A DNA stretch of 18,561 nucleotides from Thermoplasmata archaeon (GTDB lineage: Archaea; Thermoplasmatota; Thermoplasmata; Thermoplasmatales; Thermoplasmataceae), in the NCBI GenBank assembly GCA_021850745.1, contig JAJZKX010000008.1, forward strand, positions 1 to 18,561, read 5' to 3'. This document shows, in pieces, positions 14,166-18,561 of the stretch. Made by a program: the position numbers and the translations under genes. The notes below the pieces were generated by a model. The model was not told the origin of the DNA. It did no database searches and worked only from the letters and a program-made list of their open reading frames with translations. Position 1 is the stretch's first letter; each line of letters starts with the position of its first letter.

Positions 14166-16667
14166 ATGTTCGGAAAAAGATTTCCAGCATTTGTAATGGC
14201 TAACGTTGCATCTTTCTCCCTTGGGTACCTGTTCCTCTCTGGATATTACGCCCCAATGCTGAACTGGCTCGCCCCATATTATGGAAGCCGGCTCTATTTT
14301 GCTTTTGCCTTCTTCTTCATGATACTTGGCAATCCAATAACTTACCCTGTCCTTCTCGTCACATGGATGATCGTGGGGGTCGTCATAGGCCTGTTCACAA
14401 GGAAGGTCCTGAGATCTATCGGAGTGACGATTTCCCTATTCACGTTCCTTTCTGCTGAGATTGTTGCCACCGTGGCCCTGATCTTCCTCTCTTCATTCAA
14501 TTTCCTGAGTCCTTCTTCCCTGTCTTCAGGATCATTTGCCTCCATCTCGAGTTTCCCGGTCACAGGAGCCCCCCAGGGTACAAATATCGCTTCCATCCTT
14601 GGCGAGCCTGTGTTTATGAACATTATCAGTGCTTTCCTCTCCGTACTATCGTCCATCAGGATAACTCCGGGAGCGAGCCCCACTTCATTCCTCAACTTTA
14701 CAACCCTGTTCCCGTTTATTCTGAAGATAATTCTTGGGACCGTTATTTCATTCGTTACTTGCGCAACCACTGCGTCCCTTGTTTCTTACTTCATAAGGAA
14801 AGTGAGTGGAGGGCCGAGGAAGGCCCTTCCGTCACCATCTGCCAGCAAGGCTCCAGCTCCTCCGGCTGTGTTCATAGTGCTCCTGGTTGTCGTCATTGTC
14901 CTGATAGGGAGCGGTGGGCTGCTGGCCTTGCACCAGTCGGCAAACAACAGTTCTAACGCGTCAACGGTTCCATTCCTGTCACTGAGTCAACCCACCCAGG
15001 AGAAGTTGCTCACGTCTGCCTTTTCAACTGCAATGGTTTCCCATTACGGTGCACTTGGAAACCTTGTCAGGGAAAGCCTCGCTAAAGGAACAGGCACGTC
15101 CAACTACACCGAAATGGGACTCAACGTGGTTAGTCCCTACGGAACACATTACTCCATGTATGTTATGTCCGGTGGAGGAACGGGTCCTGAGAGCGCGACA
15201 TACGGTTTTGACCAGGTGGAATTCTCAATCCTCATGCTTTCCTACAATCTGGGCGCCTTTCTGGAAGGGCTTGGTTTATCGCCAAAAATCATGGGAAACA
15301 GTTCCATAGGAGGAACATTCAGCTCACTTTCGAACCTGATTCCTCCAGAAATCCTCATTGTTTCTGTACACAACGGTTCTAAAGCCGAAGACAGTGTTGC
15401 CAATGCCCAGGCACAGTACTATTCGTCCGTTACCGGTTCCACCCTCTTCCCATTATTCAACTCAACCGCTATTTCCTCATTGGCAAGTTCATTCGTGAAC
15501 AGGAACGGCAGTGGAACTTCATTTCTTCCAACATCGCTCGGAAACTTTTACATTTATCTTGGGATAAGCAATATGGACAGTATCTCCCAGCATTTCTCCA
15601 GCAGTTACCTTGCGGAGTTTCACAGAGGTGGCATCATGAACCTGCTTGCCAATGGGCTTGGAGGAGGATACCTTCTGAATTCAGGTTTACCGAGCATGAA
15701 TTCAGCAATCATTATGACGGGTTTCGTCAACGAAAGTGACCTTGGTTCGCTCGCACCAAGAGGTTACCAGAATGTGTCCATATTACGCACCAGCGGTACA
15801 GTGCCATTCGTGTTCGGGCTGTTCAGGCAACCTGTCTTTGACTACGGTAACGGAGTTCACACCCTTTCTCTGATGGACCTTACGGGATATTCTGGGCAAT
15901 TCAACTTCTCCTCCACATCCTCATTTTCATCCCTATTTGTCCTCTACCCTACTGCCAATTCAGGATTCAGCTACTCCTCATTGTCTGCATCCTATGGGGG
16001 CACTGTATTTTCTTCGAATACGACCACAACGGGCCCGATATCTTCCGGAAACTGGACTGTGCAGGCCGTGAACTCCGGCTTCAAGTTTTCCCCTACCTAT
16101 TCCATAAGCTACAATGCCAGCCTTCCCCCCAAGATAGTTTTCAACCGGGCAATATCTCAATCCGGCAGCAGTTACAAGATGACAGAGACGGTGACTAACG
16201 ATGGATCCACGCCCGTGAGCGGCGTCAGGCTTCTGCAGCCTGGCAACACCTTTGAGCAGGGTGTGCTGACCTTCACCAAGCACAAGTCCGTTTCTGCTTC
16301 TGTGCACACCCTTGGACCGGGGAGTTCAATTTCACTGGTGTACTACTTTAACCAGTCAAACCCGGGCATAATGGTGATCCCTGCCCCTTCGGTTTCGTTC
16401 AATTCAAGCTCAATGCATTACAGCGTCCCTTATTCCCCGGCATATATATCAATCTCCCAGCCACCTCTGTATACCGCAACGGTTGGCTATTTCGCTTTCC
16501 AGTTCTATGTTGCCCTTTCAAGGGTGACATCAATCTCATATTTTGAGGCGGAACTCCTCTCAATTCTTTTCCTCACGGTGGCGGTTGGCTGGTCATTATA
16601 TTCTGAGGCAAGGGCATTCAGGATGTGGAAGCACGGGCCGAAGCAGGCACCTCCTCCTAAAAGGTGA
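14166..16667 (+). CDS. Large membrane-anchored, sequon-rich surface protein of unknown function
   Basis: I do not recognise a named domain in these 833 residues. The N-terminal 255 residues hold about five hydrophobic helices (around 8-28, 44-77, 87-111, 181-210 and 234-255), with a Pro/Ser/Lys linker at 215-233. A long extracytoplasmic part follows (about 256-765), rich in Ser, Thr, Asn, Gly and Tyr with many N-x-S/T sequons (NSSN, NYT, NSS, NGS), almost no Cys and few charged residues, as in heavily glycosylated proteins of acidophiles. One or two hydrophobic helices (about 765-782 and 790-810) and a basic, Pro-rich tail close the protein. A CARDB-like segment (VTNDGSTPVSGVRLL) lies near the C-terminal end. 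It could be a sensor, protease-like envelope factor or cell-surface glycoprotein; function is open. Confidence 0.75.
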   Translation: MFGKRFPAFVMANVASFSLGYLFLSGYYAPMLNWLAPYYGSRLYFAFAFFFMILGNPITYPVLLVTWMIVGVVIGLFTRKVLRSIGVTISLFTFLSAEIVATVALIFLSSFNFLSPSSLSSGSFASISSFPVTGAPQGTNIASILGEPVFMNIISAFLSVLSSIRITPGASPTSFLNFTTLFPFILKIILGTVISFVTCATTASLVSYFIRKVSGGPRKALPSPSASKAPAPPAVFIVLLVVVIVLIGSGGLLALHQSANNSSNASTVPFLSLSQPTQEKLLTSAFSTAMVSHYGALGNLVRESLAKGTGTSNYTEMGLNVVSPYGTHYSMYVMSGGGTGPESATYGFDQVEFSILMLSYNLGAFLEGLGLSPKIMGNSSIGGTFSSLSNLIPPEILIVSVHNGSKAEDSVANAQAQYYSSVTGSTLFPLFNSTAISSLASSFVNRNGSGTSFLPTSLGNFYIYLGISNMDSISQHFSSSYLAEFHRGGIMNLLANGLGGGYLLNSGLPSMNSAIIMTGFVNESDLGSLAPRGYQNVSILRTSGTVPFVFGLFRQPVFDYGNGVHTLSLMDLTGYSGQFNFSSTSSFSSLFVLYPTANSGFSYSSLSASYGGTVFSSNTTTTGPISSGNWTVQAVNSGFKFSPTYSISYNASLPPKIVFNRAISQSGSSYKMTETVTNDGSTPVSGVRLLQPGNTFEQGVLTFTKHKSVSASVHTLGPGSSISLVYYFNQSNPGIMVIPAPSVSFNSSSMHYSVPYSPAYISISQPPLYTATVGYFAFQFYVALSRVTSISYFEAELLSILFLTVAVGWSLYSEARAFRMWKHGPKQAPPPKR

Positions 16668-16788
16668 AATCTTCCCAGATTCCATGGTAGAAACAGCGAG
16701 GGCACGACTGCCACCCAGGCAGGAAAGTGCATTTCCCCCACCGGGAATTCGTGTACACCTATCCCTCCAATTCTTGCTGTCATGAACA

Positions 16789-16865
16789 GGCCAAGAGATG
16801 ACGCTAACGGGGGTGACAGCATCCCCCCGATGGAGACCTCGGTAACGGCTTAAGGCAATCTGGCC
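16789..16865 (+). ncRNA. Candidate structured RNA, three-way junction
   Basis: On the plus strand the ends pair as ggcca(a)ga (16789-16796) with tctggcc (16859-16865), seven pairs with one bulged A. Inside are two hairpins in direct contact: gggggtg (16809-16815) with catcccc (16820-16826) closing an ACAG tetraloop, and ccga(t)gg (16827-16833) with cctcgg (16837-16842) closing an AGA loop. I compared it by eye with tRNA, TPP, fluoride and C/D-box patterns and it fits none. It lies upstream of the apparent TATA box of the next gene, so it is more likely a separate small RNA or the 3' region of the 833-aa gene than a 5' riboswitch. The fold is read by hand and could be chance. Confidence 0.35.
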
Positions 16866-16892
16866 AACCTTCCTGAACCGACACATTTGCAA

Positions 16893-16902
16893 GTTTTAAA
16901 TG
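16893..16902 (+). promoter_or_regulatory. TATA box of the DUF2079 gene
   Basis: gttttaaatg lies about 30-35 nt upstream of the TTG at 16931, the spacing expected for a leaderless archaeal transcript. Confidence 0.4.
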
Positions 16903-16930
16903 TGCACTCTATTTACCGATTGGAAACCAT

Positions 16931-18561
16931 TTGCTGGAAGGGGATCGCAGGAAATATTTCGCATACACGGCAGCCTTCTCAGCCCTAGTCTTCGCAGTAC
17001 TTGTCATAATAGGGGAAATACGGTACCTTGATTTCTACACCCTGAACGGAGATCTTGGAATCAACATGCAGGAACTGTGGTCAACCACTCATGGCTTCCT
17101 GCTCTTCGAAACTAGCGATTACAAGAGGATGGGAGCGATTTCGCACCTTGAGGTACATTCGTCCTACATTGCAGTCATTCTGGCATACCTCTACCTGGAG
17201 TTTCCCTTTCCCATCACGCTTTTCGCGGTTCAGGACTTTTTTGTGGCCGCTTCGATCATAGCGTTCTTCTTCCTGTCGGAAATGATCATTGGCAACGCGA
17301 AATTTGCGTTCCTGATATCGCTGGCCTATGGTTCAAGTGCCATACTTTTCGGGGCTGCGCTCTATGATTACCACTGGCTCTCGTACGTCCCCCTTGAAAG
17401 TTTCGTGTTCTTTATCCTGATGATGAGGAAGCGGTTCCTGCTTGCATTCATCATGCTTGTTATCGGCTCACTGACACAGGAGATATTCCCTTTCGTGGCG
17501 GCCAGCATCACCCTTTACCTGTTCCTTGAATCGAGGGAGAAACCCATTTTCCGGATCAGTAATTTCCGCATAAACTCTGGTCTCAGGTACATATTCATCG
17601 GCCTGATGAGCCTCGTATTCTATGTCTCGCTTCTCTATGTACAGCAGCATCTTCTTCCCTATCTGCTCGGGAATTCAGTGACAATCCAGTATACCCAGCA
17701 GAGGATAACAAGCGAATGGACTCCGGGCAACTACCCAATCGCCACCTCACTTTCTTCCCTCGCGTTCTGGGGAATTGCATACTCCCTCTTTCTTTTCCTT
17801 CCTGCGCTGAAACCTAAGCATCTCATCCTGATGGGTGCCTGGATGTACGAGAGCATCTTTGTTCAGACTTTTTACGGCACATTGGGAGACCAGTACGATT
17901 TTGTCACAATATCCCTCCTTGCTCCTGCCGCCGCAATGGGGTTGAAAGTTCTGCTGGATCGTGGAGAATCATTTGCGGTGAAGTACCTCGCATTTTCCAC
18001 AATTCTTGGCATTTCTATAATTTCAGCGTTCCTGATAGACGGATTTGGGTTGAATATACCTGGCTTGAAAACCCTGTTTTATCTTGTTGCAGTGGTGCTT
18101 GCAATATTTGTCATTCTTTACCTGCTGCTTTACAGGAGGATAGTCAGGGCTGACCGGATCACAAAGGCGCTGCCAAAGATGTTAGTGATCTTCATCGTTG
18201 TGCTGCTATCATTGAATTTCATAGTCTCTCCGCTCAATCCTGTCAACGACGGAAGGAACAACATGGCTGGCTACAGGATCAACTTTGATATCCCTCCACA
18301 ATCTGCTTACATGCAGAAGATTCAGTCACTGGTGCCCCACAACTCGACCATAATCGCTTCGGACAACCTGTTCACCATCGTTGCAAATGACCCTTATGCA
18401 TACTCATTCTATGACTCATATCCAGGACCTGGCCAGCCTCTCTTCTTTCCATATAATTCCACGAATCCCTCTAGTGCTGAGGAAGTTTGGCGAGGATACT
18501 TTTGCCCACGCAAGATAAATCAGGCGGCATCGCTTCAAGGTGTCTGTATAACTATGATGGA
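16931..18561 (+). CDS. DUF2079 multi-pass membrane protein (GT-C-like), partial at right edge
   Basis: The frame opens at TTG 16931 and stays open to the window end (543 residues). After a first transmembrane helix it reads FYTLNGDLGINMQELWSTTH, the hallmark of DUF2079: an acidic D-L-G-I motif in the first outside loop followed by Q-x-x-W-S-T, then an AISHLEVHSS segment and many hydrophobic helices. The layout (acidic motif after helix 1, about ten or more helices, a soluble C-terminal part) resembles GT-C glycosyltransferases that use lipid-linked sugars, but DUF2079 activity is not established. The first possible ATG is only at 17065, inside the conserved motif, so the TTG start is favoured. 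From about 18480 the codons become unlike the rest and another frame reads better, pointing to a frameshift. Confidence 0.8.
   Translation, partial: MLEGDRRKYFAYTAAFSALVFAVLVIIGEIRYLDFYTLNGDLGINMQELWSTTHGFLLFETSDYKRMGAISHLEVHSSYIAVILAYLYLEFPFPITLFAVQDFFVAASIIAFFFLSEMIIGNAKFAFLISLAYGSSAILFGAALYDYHWLSYVPLESFVFFILMMRKRFLLAFIMLVIGSLTQEIFPFVAASITLYLFLESREKPIFRISNFRINSGLRYIFIGLMSLVFYVSLLYVQQHLLPYLLGNSVTIQYTQQRITSEWTPGNYPIATSLSSLAFWGIAYSLFLFLPALKPKHLILMGAWMYESIFVQTFYGTLGDQYDFVTISLLAPAAAMGLKVLLDRGESFAVKYLAFSTILGISIISAFLIDGFGLNIPGLKTLFYLVAVVLAIFVILYLLLYRRIVRADRITKALPKMLVIFIVVLLSLNFIVSPLNPVNDGRNNMAGYRINFDIPPQSAYMQKIQSLVPHNSTIIASDNLFTIVANDPYAYSFYDSYPGPGQPLFFPYNSTNPSSAEEVWRGYFCPRKINQAASLQGVCITMM

Larger units (their letters stand above)
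16668..16930. other. 263-bp intergenic region
   Basis: No gene is supported here. It contains the folded RNA candidate (16789-16865) and a TATA-like gttttaaatg at 16893-16902 about 30 nt before the TTG start of the DUF2079 gene. Short ORFs on both strands have no family features. Confidence 0.5.

Noticed and set aside
14342..14770. 142-aa minus-strand ORF inside the 833-aa membrane protein gene
   Set aside because: It is antisense to membrane helices; high GC third positions on the other strand explain its length, and it has no motif or promoter.
16789..16865. The folded RNA as a tRNA, TPP riboswitch, fluoride riboswitch or C/D-box RNA
   Set aside because: It has no TTCAA T-loop, no CTGAGA/ACCTGAT TPP core, no fluoride motif core, and no paired C and D boxes.
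1..18561. CRISPR array, toxin-antitoxin pair, restriction or other defence system
   Set aside because: No regularly spaced repeats, Cas-like motifs, paired small toxin/antitoxin genes or methylase motifs were seen on either strand.

Overview
The window reads as a chromosomal segment of an acidophilic euryarchaeon of the Thermoplasmatales type. The evidence is a strong preference for AGG/AGA arginine and ATA isoleucine codons, TATA-like boxes about 30 nt upstream of many start codons (leaderless style) with Shine-Dalgarno-like sites before internal or UTR-bearing genes, an intron-bearing tRNA with a bulge-helix-bulge splice motif, and archaeal families (AbrB-PhoU regulator, DUF2080 and DUF2079 proteins). 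The exact genus cannot be read from the sequence.

Layout. 1-~845: right part of an insertion sequence with two divergent genes, a DDE transposase running off the left edge and a 54-aa DUF2080 protein, separated by a 34-bp AT-rich promoter. The element cuts off an M20 metallopeptidase gene (788-1252, minus). 1329-3124 (minus): a ClC chloride channel/exchanger with two CBS domains, split near its N-terminus by a frame change and carrying Asp in place of the gating Glu. 3125-3640: a gap with a doubtful small ORF. 3641-3728 (minus): tRNA-Gly(CCC) with a 16-nt intron. 3776-5038 (minus): glutamate dehydrogenase. 5215-7213 (plus): a two-gene operon of an unrecognised 341-aa protein and a dolichol-kinase-like membrane enzyme. 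7219-8145 (minus): a two-domain GNAT protein. 8208-10056 (plus): malic enzyme overlapped by a second GNAT protein. 10066-12968 (minus): malate synthase A and isocitrate lyase in an ATGA-coupled operon. 13087-14082 (plus): AbrB-PhoU regulator divergent from that operon. 14166-16667 (plus): a large sequon-rich membrane protein. 16789-16865: a candidate three-way-junction RNA. 16931-end (plus): a DUF2079 membrane protein that leaves the window and shows a probable frameshift.

How it fits together. Glutamate dehydrogenase, malic enzyme and the glyoxylate bypass pair (isocitrate lyase, malate synthase) are enzymes of central C4/C5 metabolism, as expected for a heterotroph living on peptides, organic acids or acetyl-CoA-yielding substrates. 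They sit in separate transcription units, so co-regulation is only an inference. The AbrB-PhoU protein shares a 118-bp, TATA-rich divergent promoter with the glyoxylate operon and is the obvious candidate regulator. The dolichol-kinase-like enzyme, the sequon-rich surface protein and the DUF2079 (GT-C-like) protein are all compatible with envelope lipid or glycan work, but nothing in the sequence links them directly.

I did not find a clearly new multi-gene system. The items most worth a second look are the folded RNA candidate at 16789-16865, the AbrB-PhoU/glyoxylate divergent promoter, the ClC gate substitution and split N-terminus, and the tRNA-Gly intron.
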